The notes: generated from the letters alone by a model not told the origin. A DNA stretch of 64,000 nucleotides from Guillardia theta CCMP2712 (GCF_000315625.1 NW_005434637.1:250313-314312), one strand, 5' to 3'; positions 1 through 11,899 are shown, numbered from the stretch's first letter. A program made the numbers and translations.

Positions 1-581
1 GAAGATCCCGTGGAAGCTTGGTAGCTGCATTAGGTGTGATCGTGCTGATATGACATGTAAGAAATACAAGAATCACCTGAAGCCTGTCGGATAAAAGTTG
101 GTCTTGCCAACCGGATTGTACGGAGTGGAATACGTGTGGCGAATCATTGTAGTTCCCATAATCCAATTCTCCGACTTCGAAAAGGCGGTGACAACAATAT
201 CAACGAAGTACTGCTTTCCATCACCTGAAACACTTGCTTTCACTTTATGGGATGGTATCATAGGAACAGACCTGTGTAGAACAAGATTTGAGAAGTTCCT
301 GATCCGGTGTTGGAATTGCTACCAAAGTATACACCAGTCAACCTGACTTTGTCTCCAACCACCGGGTAATCATCACTTCTAGGATTGTTGCTTTTGCTTA
401 CAAAAACCCACTGAAAATTACGACCCCATGCTGTTACCAATTCAAAATCAACCGTGTTGGGTGCAACTCCCGTTTCGTTCACCGAGCGCCACGACAAAGA
501 ACCAAATCGATATGAGCCGGCACAGAAATCAAAGAGAGACAAGCAGAGTGCGAAAGATAGTGCCCATGTTGCCTTCGACAT
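1..581 (-). CDS. Secreted beta-rich domain protein, 3' part cut by window edge
   Basis: Reading leftward from ATG at 581, the protein opens with a clear signal peptide (hydrophobic run to about residue 22, Cys-Ala-Gly end), then a domain beginning YRFGSLSWR and containing VDFELVTAWGR and VGDKV. An intron at 342-299 (44 nt, AG/GTTGAC to ATCAG/G) restores the frame into the next exon (298-75), which holds SGDGKQYFVDIVVTAFS. A second donor (TTCAG/GTGATT, about 74) and an acceptor (TAATGCAG) near 25 show that coding continues past base 1. The RFGSLSW..VEF..T.AW pattern recalls extracellular domains that I know from oomycete and algal secreted proteins, but I cannot name the family. The first intron is a best fit; an unspliced reading ends in a stop at 258. 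Confidence 0.55.
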
Positions 582-1282
582 TGCTTCGCCGCCCTCAACG
601 CGAGGAGCCTTTTCAGTATCTCCAGTCCCACTCCACCTGCATAGAACTCAACAAACGACACATCCAAGCAAGCGGGGTGACGCATGACTTTCACAACATA
701 AGCAGCAAAGGGGATTAAAACTCAAAAACATTTTTAAGAACCAAGAGATGTTTAAGAACCAAGAGATGAGAACAACACAAACCGCTGCTGCAACTTGACA
801 TCCCACACAGAGAAAGCTCAACATCTGCCACTCAAGTCCATACCACATAACCTTTTCAAGAATGCAAGCCCGACTCTCAACAACACTATCTGAACTGTTC
901 TCAACTAAGATAGGTCTCAATATTTCTAACATGATCTCGTCTCCATCAAGTTCGCAGCTGTCCATCTCTTCCTCAACCTACTCCCTTCCCTCTTTTACGC
1001 AATGGCCATCGCGGCTGTTGAGAGCGATTAGCTCACTCCACCCCACCCTCTTCGATTGATCGAGGAAAGTACCCGTCCTGTACAAGTACCTACCCAGTTT
1101 CCTTGATCTTTTGTGGGGACACCCACGAAATTGATAATTAAACTACCGGTACATAACCTACCCTACCCATTGTTTTACAGTTTTGATCTACAACCGATAG
1201 GTCTCATCGGTACAGGTTCCAAATGTTTTGTGTATATTTGAAAAAGAAGAGGACATATTGAAATCAATAATCAAGTGACTGA

Positions 1283-1700
1283 CCCGGCGTCCGGCCGGGC
1301 GATCAACCGCTGCCGGCGGCGGCGCCGCCGGGCCCGGTTGAACTTCCGAACTTGAAGTTCACTCAGTGCGGCGAAGCAGCGGAAGCTGCCACGGAATCAG
1401 TCCTGAGTCCCGGAACCCCAGCCGAGCAGGAGCTGCTTAGTCTGACAATGCGGCCCTTCAGTTCACCGGGGGGCGGGGGCGGCCGCGCAGCCTCCGAGTC
1501 ACCCGCCGGTGACCCGCCGTCGGACCCGGACGGACTCGGACCGGTCACCCGGCACCGGCCGGGCGGGTGACCGTAGTGGCCCGGTCCCCGAGCGGCCCGC
1601 CGCGCCGGTACGCCGTGACGGTAGCTGCCACTGACCATACACCGCCGGGCGGGTGTGACCGTCACTGGCGTGACGGACAGTGACTCACACCGTGGCACGG
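1283..1700. repeat. GC-rich block A
   Basis: Strongly GC-rich sequence dominated by CCGGC, GGCGG and GGCCGGGCGG words, in sharp contrast to both flanks. It is the first of five similar blocks in the window (others near 39455, 46270, 48225 and 53920). The open frames through it code Gly/Pro/Arg-rich strings without domain character. Confidence 0.6.
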
Positions 1701-1782
1701 TGGCCCACCGTCACTCAGGAAGTGCCGGGTGACTCTCATACTAGTCAGTGCAGGCTTCAGACTGTTTACTCAAAGTCACACA

Positions 1783-1898
1783 GGCTTCCTGCTTAACTTT
1801 GAGTAAAGATTATTACTTCATATCAGGCTGCCTACTTAACTTTGAGTAAAGATTATTACTTCATATCAGGCTTCCTACTTAACTTTGAGTAAAGATTA
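1783..1898 (+). repeat. 43-bp tandem repeat with AACTTTGAGTAAA core
   Basis: About 2.7 copies start near 1783, 1826 and 1869. Each unit begins GGCTTCCT or GGCTGCCT and contains TTAACTTTGAGTAAAG followed by ATTATTACTTCATATCA; copies differ at only a few positions. The core motif recurs at 48172 and several times between 53655 and 53840, in both orientations. Confidence 0.8.
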
Positions 1899-2118
1899 AA
1901 TGTGGCTGCCACCCCCAAAAGTACCGAGATAGCCAAAGGTAGGTCCGTACCCTCGGATAGCTCAGGTAACGATGGCCTGCCGCCGCTCACAGCCATGTCA
2001 GGGTTTCATGAGCTTCCAGGGATGTAGAAGAAGCATGCAGCGATAGTGAGGCTCCTCAGAAAGCGGGTTGAAGGAGTGTCCTGTTCAGTGAAGTCTGAGG
2101 TCACTTCCGCCGCTCGCC

Positions 2119-4601
2119 ATGGAGAGAGTAGTGGATGCTCGAACAGACGCTGCTTCCGAGCTGGTGAACGAGAACGATACGTTGCTGCAAGGAGAGCTAG
2201 AGAAGCGAGGAGGGAGTGGACATTCATTCAAGTTCAGGTGGGTAAAAGCCACAAGAAAAGAAATCTCTTACTCAGTCACTCCGAAGACACCAGCGATTAC
2301 CTCGATACGATATGAAGAGATAACATGGTTAGCTGATGGGTTGAACCATTCTCGAGGGGCAGACAATGATTTGATCGTGATGCCGGCAAGGCCTCCAAAG
2401 GCAGATGATGAATCTGGTATACCAAAGTGCTCAGTTCAAGTTGTCTGGAAGAAAAAGCCTGACGAAGAGATCGACAAGAAAAGCCTGGATCTGCAGCATC
2501 TTGACTTTGCTCTGGGGACATCGAAGAATGGTTTCTTTCGGGGAAGAATCTTCGTGTTCAGAACTAAGAATGTTGACGAGCTTGAGATGTGGGTTGAAGG
2601 AATACAACGATTGTTGAGGTATCACCAGGACACAGAGATCGTGAACCTGAGCAGATTTGAAATGATTCGAAAGACTGTGAGATGGTTCTACGTGGGAGAC
2701 AGATGTCAGTTCGTTCTGGCAGCAGTGATAGTCAGCAACTTCATCTGCAATATCTTTGAGGCACAGATGCACTCTGCTTCCGGCACAGACGAAGTGTTTG
2801 CCATTTTGGATGTGCTCTTCACGATTTTTTTCACGATTGAGGTTTATTGATGTTTTGTTGCATGTTATGTGTAACTGACCGTTTTCTTCAGTTACTCATA
2901 AATATGTTTTCAACTTTCTTCTGGGAATTTATCTCATCACGATGGAATTGGTTTGACATGTGTGTTGTTCTGATCTCTCTGATCAGCGTGTTCATAAACA
3001 ATCTTCCTGGTGCAAACGTGCTGCGACTGCTCCGTTGCTTTCGTGTCTTTCGACTTTTCAATCGAATCAAGAGCTTGAAAATGGTTCTCTTAGCACTGAC
3101 TGCTTCTATTCCCCCTATGGTGAATGCTTTTGCGCTGGTCTGTCTTGTCATTGCTATTTATTCCATCGTTGCTGTTCAGTTTTTTAAACAGCAACAGCCC
3201 GAATTGTTTGGTGATTTCTTTACAAGTATGTTCACCATGTTTCAAGTGATGACTCTAGACAACTGGTCTGATATTGTAAGAGCTCTTTGGCTGCAGACCA
3301 ATCAAGAATTCGGTGTAGCATGCTTCTTTTGCTCCTTTCAGTTGATTGCAACCATGGTTTTGTTGAACGTTGTCATTGCTGTGCTTCTTGACAACTTTTC
3401 GGATGCTTCTAGGGAAGAAGCAATTCAAGAACAAAGTCAGTTTTCTTTCAATGCAGATTACACTCTAGCAAGAATGGTGAATTCTATCAGCAATGCTCGC
3501 GACAGCTACGAGCTTGAGGTTCAGATTGACTCCTTGTTCGACAAGCTCTTGCAACTCAATCGTGATAGGATAATGCAGACTTTGACTTCGACTCCTTCAG
3601 AACTCAAGAGATTGGGTTACTTTTTCAATCGCTGGAGATGCAGAGGCATAGAAAGGGTTCAGAAGAACAAATTGTCTTTCATGCAGTTTAGAAATGGATT
3701 CAAGATGATGAGGTTCATTCCCCCAATCATTATCACTCAAGACTTTTGGAAGAAAAACGTTCAGAGTGCTGGCTTGTGCGATCGGCAAGGTCTGCTCCCC
3801 AGAAGCTCATTTCATACACTTTTGAAATGTATGCTCCGACAGCATGACAGTAGCCTGATCAACTTTGCGATGGAGATGAACTTTCAAACTGAAAAGGATC
3901 ATGCTGCACGTGTCATTTCTGCTGTTCTCGCTGTTATTTGCGATGATCCAGCAAAGGGCATTCATTTGCATCGCGCGGCTTCCGAAAACTGGACTGAAAT
4001 ACACAATATGCTTGATAGTCCGACGGAGACAAAATTGATGGAGACTTTATCAGCCAAACTGAATTCCATGCATGAGCGGTTGGATAAGATAGAAACGGAG
4101 CTGAGGGAGAATACCCCTCGGAAAATGCACGCGGCAATTAAAGAGTCGATTGGTAATGGGCACACGAAGCTCAAGGCTAACGGAACTCACAACCTTGTCT
4201 CCTCCAACGGGGTGCATCTGTCACGTAGGCGGGGATCTCAAGCGACCACCGGAGTATCCCAAAAGGTCGATCGCAAGGTCAATCATAAATCGTCAGACCT
4301 GACAGAGATCAATCGTCAACTTCAACAGTCAGACCTGACAGAGATCAATCGTCAACATCAACAGTCAGACCTGACAGAGATCAATGATCAGCGTTCATCT
4401 GTTCCCGAAGAGATAAAGCAAGAGAATGAAGTCAAACGAGTCATCGAAACCTCCCAGGTCAGCTTGGAGACACAGGATGTGCATATGAACATATCGGCGC
4501 ACCCCATGCTCGACACCCCCAAGGGCCCTGTGAATCAATTCATTGATGGTCTAGTGGAAGGAATTCTCAGTATCGGCAAGTCAGTGAGAAGTTCTGCATA
4601 G
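2119..4601 (+). CDS. PH-domain single-repeat voltage-gated cation channel
   Basis: Two exons, 2119-2841 and 2892-4601, joined in phase 0 across a 50-nt intron (GAG/GTTTATTG to TTCTTCAG/TTA), give about 810 residues. Residues 20-170 look like a PH domain (LQGELEKRGG near the start, ELEMWVEGIQRLL at the end). A single six-helix channel unit follows: S4 carries regularly spaced arginines (RLLRCFRVFRLFNRIKSLK), then a pore helix and filter with TLDNW, then S6. The long cytosolic tail ends in low-complexity sequence with a three-copy SDLTEINRQ repeat. Single-unit channels of this sort assemble as tetramers (bacterial Nav, CatSper, protist EukCat); the acidic filter suggests Na+ or Ca2+ passage. 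The PH domain suggests phosphoinositide control or anchoring. Selectivity is inferred only. Confidence 0.85.
4293..4390 (+). repeat. 36-bp in-frame tandem repeat in channel tail
   Basis: Nearly identical units start at 4293, 4329 and 4365 and encode SDLTEINRQ-xQQ three times in the C-terminal tail of the channel. The unit is a multiple of three, so copy-number change keeps the frame. Confidence 0.85.
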
Positions 4602-4873
4602 AGTGAATTTTCGCAACTCAGTATCGATAAGTCAGTGAGATGTTAGGTGTAGATTGAAAGTTTGTAAAGAGTATTTACGACAAGGAAAGTTCATCCGAGT
4701 CCGTCCAGGTCATTGCTATCCTCCTCATACGATTTGAAGACCCCTCTCATAATCGGGTGTCCACCCATGGATTCCTGTTGCGGTACAGCTCACTGGGCAG
4801 GTCTCAATGTCAACCAACACGCACCTTCTTTTCATTCTCTATCTTGATCTGCGCCTGTTTCGAACGACACATG

Positions 4874-6147
4874 TTAGAACAGGTAAGATGTTCCAAGGGC
4901 CCTTACGTTGACCCGCCACAGTTCTCGCCTTAGGGTATTGTCCGAAGGATGCTTCGCTAAGGATCGTTTGAGTATAGCTGTGGCTTTCTCGTACTGACCC
5001 TGATTGCCGTCGGTCAGTTGCCGATCTCCGTAGGCTAATCCACCAACCTCTTTTCTCAAAGTTCTGCTGAAATACGCTACGGCGTTCAGATTTTCTGGAT
5101 CGATGCGCAGCGCCTAATCAAGTATGCAGCCACTCAACGAACTTCTGTCCATCACCATGGGACTGAATTGACAGACCTTTCTATAAATCTCCTTAGCAAG
5201 CGCATAGTTTTCAGCCCAATCCTTCAGATTCCAATCAGACCTTCGAATGTAACACCTCCCTTCACCTCCATCAGAGCCCCGAAGTTGAGCAGCACATGCG
5301 CGTTGTTTGGCTCCAACGTCAAGGCGGTTGTCAGGAGCTTGGCAGCTGCCGCACCTGCCGCCTTCTCTCTGTCTTCCTCCCTGCTGCAGTCTCCTCCGCT
5401 TCCAAAGTGCTGCACTTCCATAGAAATCCTGCATAGTTGCACATATTCGGCACATTCTGTGGGTCTGGAAAGCGCTCACGATCGCAATCGACATAGAACA
5501 TCGAAATGACCTAGTGCAAGGGCCATGTTGTAGAGCCTGCTTGCTTCCTTCAGATGACACGTCAGGTCATGGACTGGCATCATGATGAAATTACCGTTCT
5601 GTTCACATTTTCGATCAGAGACGCTAGGTTGTTTATGGTGGTGGGATTCTTCGGATTTATCTCAATTGACCGTCTTTGTTTCAATCACGTGTTAATGACT
5701 TAATCAATTCTTCTTCATCATCGATTCCGACCTGTACATAGCCTCTGCAATCTGTGCGTTGTTGAGCAAAGTCTCTGCATACAGACCGTAGGTTGCTATC
5801 AATTCAGGGGAGTCTGGAGAGTTGGCGAGAGCGTCGTCAAGAATGCGCAGCACTTCCGTCTTGTTCTTCTTGACTTGCAGAGAAGCCTGAGTCAGGGCGA
5901 TCACACTTGCCGGGTCTGCTGGATTCATCTGCACGGCTCTTTCAAACGCTGTTAACGCTGGTTGAGCGCCATGGTCAGGTCAGGAGAGAAACAATGTCGT
6001 GCTCGGACCTTCGACATGCATCCCCTTGCGTTTCAGTTGCATTCCCTTCTCTCTCATGAAGGCGCTCTGTTCAACCCGAACAGAGCCGCCACGCTGTGCG
6101 CTGAGCAACAGAAACAATGTCGCGAAAATTGAAAACCTGTTCGCCAT
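4874..6147 (-). CDS. Secreted or organelle TPR-repeat protein
   Basis: Eight exons can be placed exactly: 6147-6009, 5957-5732, 5673-5595, 5547-5511, 5464-5416, 5368-5266, 5221-5156 and 5113-4874. All introns are 42-58 nt and the spliced frame is open for 312 residues. The start at 6147 gives a signal peptide (MANRFSIFATLFLLLSA). The remainder is tetratricopeptide repeats: ALTAFERAVQMNPADP, AEAMYRRSIEINPKNP, ASRLYNMALALDPQN, LTTALTLEPNNAHVLL, ALRIDPENLNAVAYF. TPRs bind partner proteins; no enzyme domain is seen. The signal peptide places it in the secretory pathway, or in the plastid if a transit peptide follows. It shares a 211-bp divergent promoter region with the methyltransferase gene. 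Without splicing the region looks broken in several frames; the splicing is what makes it a gene. Confidence 0.8.
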
Positions 6148-6358
6148 GCAACGAGGCTCGTGCTGCGTGTCCTCTTCTTGTCTCTGCTCGTCCCTACTTA
6201 TGCCTCTGTCTCCTGCTCTCCTCTTCCTTCGTCTAGCCATGCTTCTCCCCCCTCCTCCTCCTCTCCTCGACTTGTCAGTCCTTCCCCTCCGTTGTCCTAC
6301 GAGCCAACGAGCAGACTCAACGGGTTCTGAGGCAGCCTTATTAAAAAACTGTCGGGAG
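6148..6358. promoter_or_regulatory. Divergent promoter region
   Basis: The 211 bp between the start codons of the TPR gene (6147, minus) and the methyltransferase gene (6359, plus) must hold both 5' leaders and promoters. It is pyrimidine-rich on the plus strand. An upstream ATG at 5999 is in frame with the methyltransferase, but that extension would overlap the TPR gene's coding exons. No specific element was recognised. Confidence 0.4.
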
Positions 6359-7592
6359 ATGGCGAGGAGGGCGGTGGTAGGCTGTCTCCTGGCGCTGGTA
6401 TGCTTGAGGGGGAGCGAAGGGCAGCTCAAGGGCAGTATGCAGCATGCTTGTTTCGCAGCTTTATCACAGTCTCTTCCCCGTCCTCCTCGCCATGCTGCAA
6501 TGGGGGTCGACGTGACCAGGCCTCCCCGGCGAGCTCAAGGGATTGTTGCTACAGGGAGGTCAGCAAGGACGGACGTGAGGATGCTGTCGACCTGGTTTGA
6601 CGTGCGGGGAGTGAAGTCTTCGGATTCTTCAAGGCTCTTCGCCATCGCCCAGGAGCTGCAGGTGAAGCCTCCGCTCCTCGCTCCCAAGTGGGTGTGGAAG
6701 ATGGCGTGGGAGACGTTCCGCGTCATGCTCAAGGCGCTGCATGCGTTTGACCCGCTGTCAGCATGGGACAATCACTTCAATCTCTCTGTGCTATGGTGGA
6801 AGGCGATCGCAGGCAACACTCGAGGGTCCAAGGTCGCTGACGGCGGCATAGCATACGACATGCTCCCTGCACTCACGCGGTGGATCGTTGGATGGCCGTT
6901 GTGTCTCCTCTTTCCTCGGCTGCACCATCAGAATGTAGCGATGAGAACCTCGTTCTTGAGCAGGGAGTGCGACCTTGTCATCCGCGAGAACATGGAGAAG
7001 AAGCTGAGCACGAGGATGGTAGTTGTAGGTGCGGGTTTTGACACCCGCGGGTTTAGCACGCGGGGGATAGAGCGAGTGATCGAGATCGATCTACCAGCTG
7101 TTGCCTCGTTGAAGCAGAGGATGCTACACGAGCGTCTCTTCAAGAGACGACCCTCCCTGCGGCAGGTTCACTACACCTCCATCGGGGTAGACCTGAATCA
7201 AGTGGAAAAGTTCGAACGACTTCTTGAGGAAGCGATGGCGAGCGAGTCAGGGGCGACAAACTGCCACACCATCTTCGTCTTCGAGGCTGTCTTGGCGTAT
7301 CTCGACGAGGGTGTGGCAGAGAGACTGCTGGGGGCGTGCAGGAGGGTGGGGTCGAAGCACAGCGACTCGATCTCCCTCTGCTTGGCTGATAGGCTGCCTC
7401 TCTCACGGTAAGGCTCCTCCTCCGAGCTGTAAAACTTTCTGATCCGGGTGCTGCTGCTCCAGGGGTGAAGACAGAGAAGCGGCCGCGAGTCTGCTGGCGG
7501 GGTTGGGGTTTGAACTGGGAGCATGGATGCCGAAACCTGGGATAGCGCGACACATGGCGTCAGCGCGGGGCAGAGGAGGGGGCGAGGAGTAG
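6359..7592 (+). CDS. LCMT/PPM-family SAM-dependent methyltransferase
   Basis: Exon 1 is 6359-7407 and exon 2 is 7463-7592, separated by a 55-nt intron (CG/GTAAGG to CTCCAG/G); the spliced protein is 392 residues. It starts MARRAVVGCLLALVCLRGSEG, a signal-like segment. The SAM-binding core reads VVVGAGFDTRGF and VIEIDLP, followed by FVFEAVLAYLDEGVAERLL, the pattern of the leucine carboxyl methyltransferase family (PF04072), and the short second exon supplies the typical C-terminus (GAWMPKPGIARHM). True LCMT1 methylates the C-terminal leucine of PP2A; many relatives act on small or unknown substrates, and the signal peptide argues against a cytosolic PP2A role here. The start was chosen because it follows the neighbour's leader and begins a good targeting peptide. 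Confidence 0.8.
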
Positions 7593-7694
7593 GAGGGGCA
7601 GCATGGTAGGTGACACGTAAGAATAAGACTGACTGCTTTCATTCGTCGACCTGCTTTCAGTCACAAGGGGGCGATTGCTTCCCAGTGGAGAGAG

Positions 7695-10600
7695 TCAGGA
7701 GATCCCAAAGTTGTCCATCCCTTCCACCACAACCCGTTGGAAGGCTTGAATCAAGTCATCCCGAGTTTGATACTCGGGTAGTACAATCTCTGCAAAGCAA
7801 GCTGAAGAAAAGGGTGAGAAGGCATTCGAACATCTCTCTCACATTACTGTGCGCGGTTGGCAGCCTCGGAAGTGGCAGCTCTGTCTTGCAGATCCGAAAC
7901 TTGTTGGGCATGCGACGGAAACCTCCGGCAGGGGGGCGAGACAGCGCGCAGGAGAATTCTTGAGCAGTTCTTGTCAGTCCGATCCACAACAGCAGCATCG
8001 TCTCACTGAGGACACAACATCTGAACTCGTTGCTCGCCTGCTCCAACATCTCGAAGAACCACTTGACGACGTTGTCACTTGCCTTCCAGCCTACCAACTC
8101 TGTGTGCTTTCTCCAATCATCCACATCAACCTCGCACGTTCCACTGATGATCTGCAGACAAGGTCATCGGAACGTGAATCTCTGCTGCAATGACATCACC
8201 GTAGACAAGTCTTCTACAGTGATGGCTTCATACACGTTTGAGGGGATGCAGGAGTTGAAACCTTCGCGCATGGCGCGGAGCTGCTGCCGAACAGCTCTTG
8301 TTGTCCTGCAACTGACCACAAGCGACACAAACTCGTTCTTGTTCGTTTCGTTCACATACATCGCCTGACCTGCGGTCAGTGTGAGTGGGTAGAGCAGGTC
8401 ATGGCACAGCAGGGAAGCTGCCGCTGTACCTCCTGGTTTCAACGGGATCTCATGGACCTTGCCATTGCTTTCCATGCAGTGCTCAAAGGTCAAGTTGAGA
8501 TCTTTCACAGGGTTGTTCACGATCCACTTGAGGTTGCTGTGAACTTCCTTGTCGACCTCCTTCAAGTCCTCTAGCTCCACCGACTCCCCGAGAAAGAACT
8601 TGAAGATGCTGCGCTACTTGTCAAAATGAGCTCTCCCACCCCACCTGCCGTCTACCTCCTGGTCAGCGTGAAACCGACGGCCACGTCATAGAGGGCAGCG
8701 AACGCCTGAGAGCAAGTCAGCTGGACGCCTGCTGGGCTCTCCTTACCAAGAATTGACCGCAGAATCGAAACACTCGAAGGTGATCGCCGAGGTGATAGAT
8801 CCTGTTGCTGCTGGGGTCGATCTCAAGGCAGCAGCCGCTGGGAGTGACCCGGAAGAAACCAGCCGAGGGGTCAAAGAGCTGAGAAGACACTACCTGGAAC
8901 CACCTGGTCGGGGAGGAGGCTCAGAGCAGCAAGGCAAGAGGAGGGGCTAGGTTGCTCACTCTCTGGTGACTCCATGACCTGACGCTGGTTCTCCCTCAAA
9001 CCTCACGTTCAGTCCTGCGACCTGCATGAGGACCTGACAAGTAAGAGCCCAGTACTCACTGACTCTCGGGAGGCTGCTCTGATGCCTGAAGGCCAGCATG
9101 CTATCCCTCAGGGCCTGACTCCTCCTGCAGATGATCCGAAGCCCTGGGAGAGTCTCGGACGACATGCCCCACTCTATGCCCTCCCCTTGGTTCCCCAGCT
9201 CGGTGAGGGCGAAGTTTGCGGCCCGGTGCCTGCGAGAAGAGAAGGTGAGGAGAAGGAGGCAGAAGAAGAGTGGGCGACCTGAAGATAGCAACTCGAGTCT
9301 CGAAGCTTGTAATTAGAAGCTTCTGGTACTCCTGCAAGCTTGCGATGCTGTTGGAGCTCATGTCCGAGTGCAGGACGAAGTTCAAGGGCCCGTTGGGGTC
9401 GCAGAGCCCTGGGTTGAACTCGATGTATCTGTTGATGATGTCCTTATGCCACAAGATCACGCTCATGAAGTCGAGCGGGCAGAAGGTTTGGAGGAGGCGC
9501 TTTGTGAGGCAGGGCATGCCTGTTGTGTCGAAGGAGGAGGAGGAAATGTTCGCGATCCGACAGCAGTCGATCAGGTAGGGAGCTCGGAGAAAATGTTTCG
9601 ATCTGATCATCCTGCGGTTGCCTGTCAACATGTCAGCGACTACGAGGTTGTCAAAGTCCATCGCACCGGGCTCGTCGATCAGCGACTCTTCTGTTCGCAG
9701 CAGTTTGTTCAAGGCAACCAAGTAGGAAGACCTGTAGACGCAACCAACATGAGGCAGACCTCCAAGTTGTAACGCTACTGACAAGGTGTTGAGGAATTCG
9801 CTTCTCTGAGAGTCAGACAGCTGACAAGACAGCTTGTTCATCCTCCACGATCGCATCATTTGCATCTGCGTCAGGTGATGGTACAAGATACTCTCGTCGA
9901 AAGCCTCGTGAATTCTCCCAGTCGCTTCCAGACTGGCGAGCGACGCTACCATCTTCATGTACTTCAGACCCGCGTCGAGCAGCGACTGTGCCCCTTCAGC
10001 CTCGCACACTCGTTAACATGTTTTTACCTGCGACATGCGCTGGATCGCGCTAGAGAGCATGCTTGTGTTCTTCTCGCACTGCATGCAGAGGGTGCGCAAG
10101 ACGCATCGCTGGCAGGCGCGTCAAGGAGTCGTCGGATTCTCAGCTCATCACTCACAATCTCCTCTTGCCTGCAGCCGTAGTTGTCGAGGTCCACCAGCTG
10201 CTCCAGGAGGCATGTGATGGTTCCAGGAGCAAAGTCTCTCAGGTTGCAGTGGAAGGTGAAGGAGGAGGAGGAGGAGGAGGAGGACTGTTCAGCGCAAGCG
10301 TTCTCGTCGTTGTCATCCTTGCACTCCTTGCTCGATCCTGACGACCTTCGCATGACCTCAGAGTACGTGTGCTTGCTGTCATCCAAGAGCCGGGGGTAGC
10401 ACTTTGACAAGATCTTGTGTATCATCTTCAGCACCTGCGGCAAACCTGTCACCAACTGTCGGCATAGCAGAGGTGTTTCCTTTGCGCAGATCTCGTGATG
10501 TCCCTCGGTCATGAAGACCCGCTGAGCTGCTAGCATTCTTCGGATGAAGTCATCGATCGCGTTCACTTCATGTGCGAATCTCGTGTAGAAAGGTTTCAGC

Positions 10601-11420
10601 TGTACTTCATCAGACGTGAGCGTCTTCAGTATCAGCAGGATCTTGCTGTGATGGCCTGCTGTCTCGGTCTTGGGCATGAAGACAGTTGTGATTTCGTTCT
10701 CAAGGATTAACATCAGGTTGCTGCCTCCCTCCGACGTGCGGCACAAGAAAGACAGGAGCTGCTGGGCATGTTCCTTCACGTCTGATCGTAGCTTGTAGTT
10801 GGTCGTGATGTTGACAAGCGTCTCCACTGCTCCGAGATGGACAAGTTTCGACCTCATGCTGATGGCTGGGACGATGGTAGAGGAGCTCTTGTGATTCATG
10901 ATGACCTTTCTCGCCTCTTCTACTCCTACCTCGATGCAATCTGCACTTTTGGAGTTCATCAGAAGTATTATCGGTAGCCCATCGCACTCTATCTTCGCTG
11001 CCCCTGCGTGACTTGTGAGTCTTGCCTATCACTCCTCCTCCTCCTTCTCCTTCTCCTTCTCCTTCTCCTTCTCCTTCTCCTTCTCCTTCTCCTCCTCCTC
11101 CTCCTCCTCCTCCTCCTCCTCCTCCTCCTCCTTCCTCACCTGGCGCTCTCGCCTGCACCATCTTGCTCAACGACTTGCAGAGCCTCTCGTACTCATCACT
11201 TCCGGGAAGATGTTTGGTCATCTCGTCCATGATCTTCACGCAGACCGTCACGCTTGTCAAGAGTCAGTCAGTCAGTCACCTCAAGGGCAGTCGGCGAAGT
11301 CGCTCCTTCCTGCCTCCGCCGCTCCAGCGCCGCCGACATGCCCAGGTCGTCGATCGTCAGCCCAGCCGACGAGTCAATACGAAATCGAACAAGAGTCAAC
11401 TTGACCGCTTTCGAAAGCAT
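7695..11420 (-). CDS. HECT-type E3 ubiquitin ligase
   Basis: A multi-exon gene. Its C-terminal half is a complete HECT domain. The N-lobe begins VRFEGEPASGHGVTRE (about 9000), continues in an exon with SSQLFDPSAGFFRV and LRVFRFCGQF (about 8890-8750), then GESVELEDLKEVDKEV and NKNEFVSLVVSCRTTRAV (8580-8205). The C-lobe has VLKFSCALSRPPAGGFRR, LPTAH/TCFAEIVLPEYQ with the catalytic Cys, and a GMDNFGIS end at 7695. HECT enzymes take ubiquitin from E2 onto that cysteine and pass it to substrates. Upstream exons (11420-11280, 11233-11140, from 11003) encode helical ARM/HEAT-like sequence such as LGAVETLVNITTNY, without a subfamily signature I can name. The start at 11420 is the first in-frame ATG before strong coding; more 5' exons are possible. 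Confidence 0.85.
11035..11132 (+). repeat. CTTCTC/CTC microsatellite inside a HECT intron
   Basis: A run of TCC and TTCTCC units. On the minus strand it lies in the intron 11139-11004 of the HECT gene (CAG/GTGAGG to CACGCAG/G), so the Gly/Glu-rich open frame through it is not protein. Confidence 0.8.
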
Positions 11421-11533
11421 GGAGGGTGACAGATCGGTCCAGGGCGAGGGCACGATATCAGTGAGCCCTCGTCGACATCCGTGCCGTCGAACGGGGGCTG
11501 TCAGTCGGGACAGAGTTTGACTAGGCGGCACCA

Positions 11534-11638
11534 ACGGCGTTTCATTCATCTCGCAACAACAGGGAGGAGTAGGACGAAAGGTCGCTGACGGCGTTTCATT
11601 CATCTCGCAACAACAGGGAGGAGTAGGACGAAAGGTCC
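11534..11638 (+). repeat. 54-bp tandem duplication
   Basis: Two near-identical copies starting at 11534 and 11588, each containing GGCGTTTCATTCATCTCGCA and GGAGTAGGACGAAAGGTC, just upstream of the HECT start. No function is apparent; it looks like a recent local duplication. Confidence 0.8.
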
Positions 11639-11737
11639 TTTCTTTGCTATGACTACAGGGAGACTCGCTCACGCGTGAATTCTATCGAAGGGAATCGGTA
11701 CCTCGTGCATGCCATGTCCTGCATCCAACAAGTCACA

Positions 11738-11746
11738 ACTCCTCCT

Positions 11747-11794
<48 letters not shown>

Positions 11795-11885
11795 CCTGCT
11801 CCTGCTCCTGCTCCTGCTCCTCCTGCTCCTCTTTTCACTCTTCCTCTCCTCCTCTCCTCTCCTGCTCCTGCTCCTCTCCCTCCTC
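11738..11885 (+). repeat. CTCCTG/CTGCTC microsatellite
   Basis: A long run of CTCCTG hexamers grading into CTCCTCTCCT. It probably lies in an intron or the 3' region of the neighbouring minus-strand gene; a possible acceptor (TGGATGCAG/GACATG, minus strand) sits just beside it. Confidence 0.75.
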
Positions 11886-11899
11886 CATGGAGAACGACC

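Larger units (their letters stand above)
582..2118. other. Intergenic region between divergent genes
   Basis: No convincing gene is visible here. The stretch separates the divergent secreted-protein gene and the channel gene. It holds ordinary AT-balanced sequence to about 1280, a GC-rich block (1283-1700) and a 43-bp tandem repeat (1783-1898), each listed separately. Short open frames inside have no recognisable domain and are mostly GC-rich read-through. Confidence 0.6.

Noticed and set aside
1352-1698. Open frames in GC-rich block A
   Set aside because: Opposite-strand frames of Gly/Pro/Arg-rich composition; GC-rich DNA lacks stops by chance.
1783-1898. Possible CRISPR-like array
   Set aside because: Units are directly adjacent without unique spacers and the genome is eukaryotic; it is a plain tandem repeat.
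5999-6358. In-frame 5' extension of the methyltransferase
   Set aside because: It would overlap the first exons of the well-supported TPR gene and lacks family similarity; the ATG at 6359 begins a better targeting peptide.
10700-11260. Gly/Glu-rich protein frame
   Set aside because: The Gly/Glu run is the intron 11139-11004 of the HECT gene; splicing it out joins good coding sequence.
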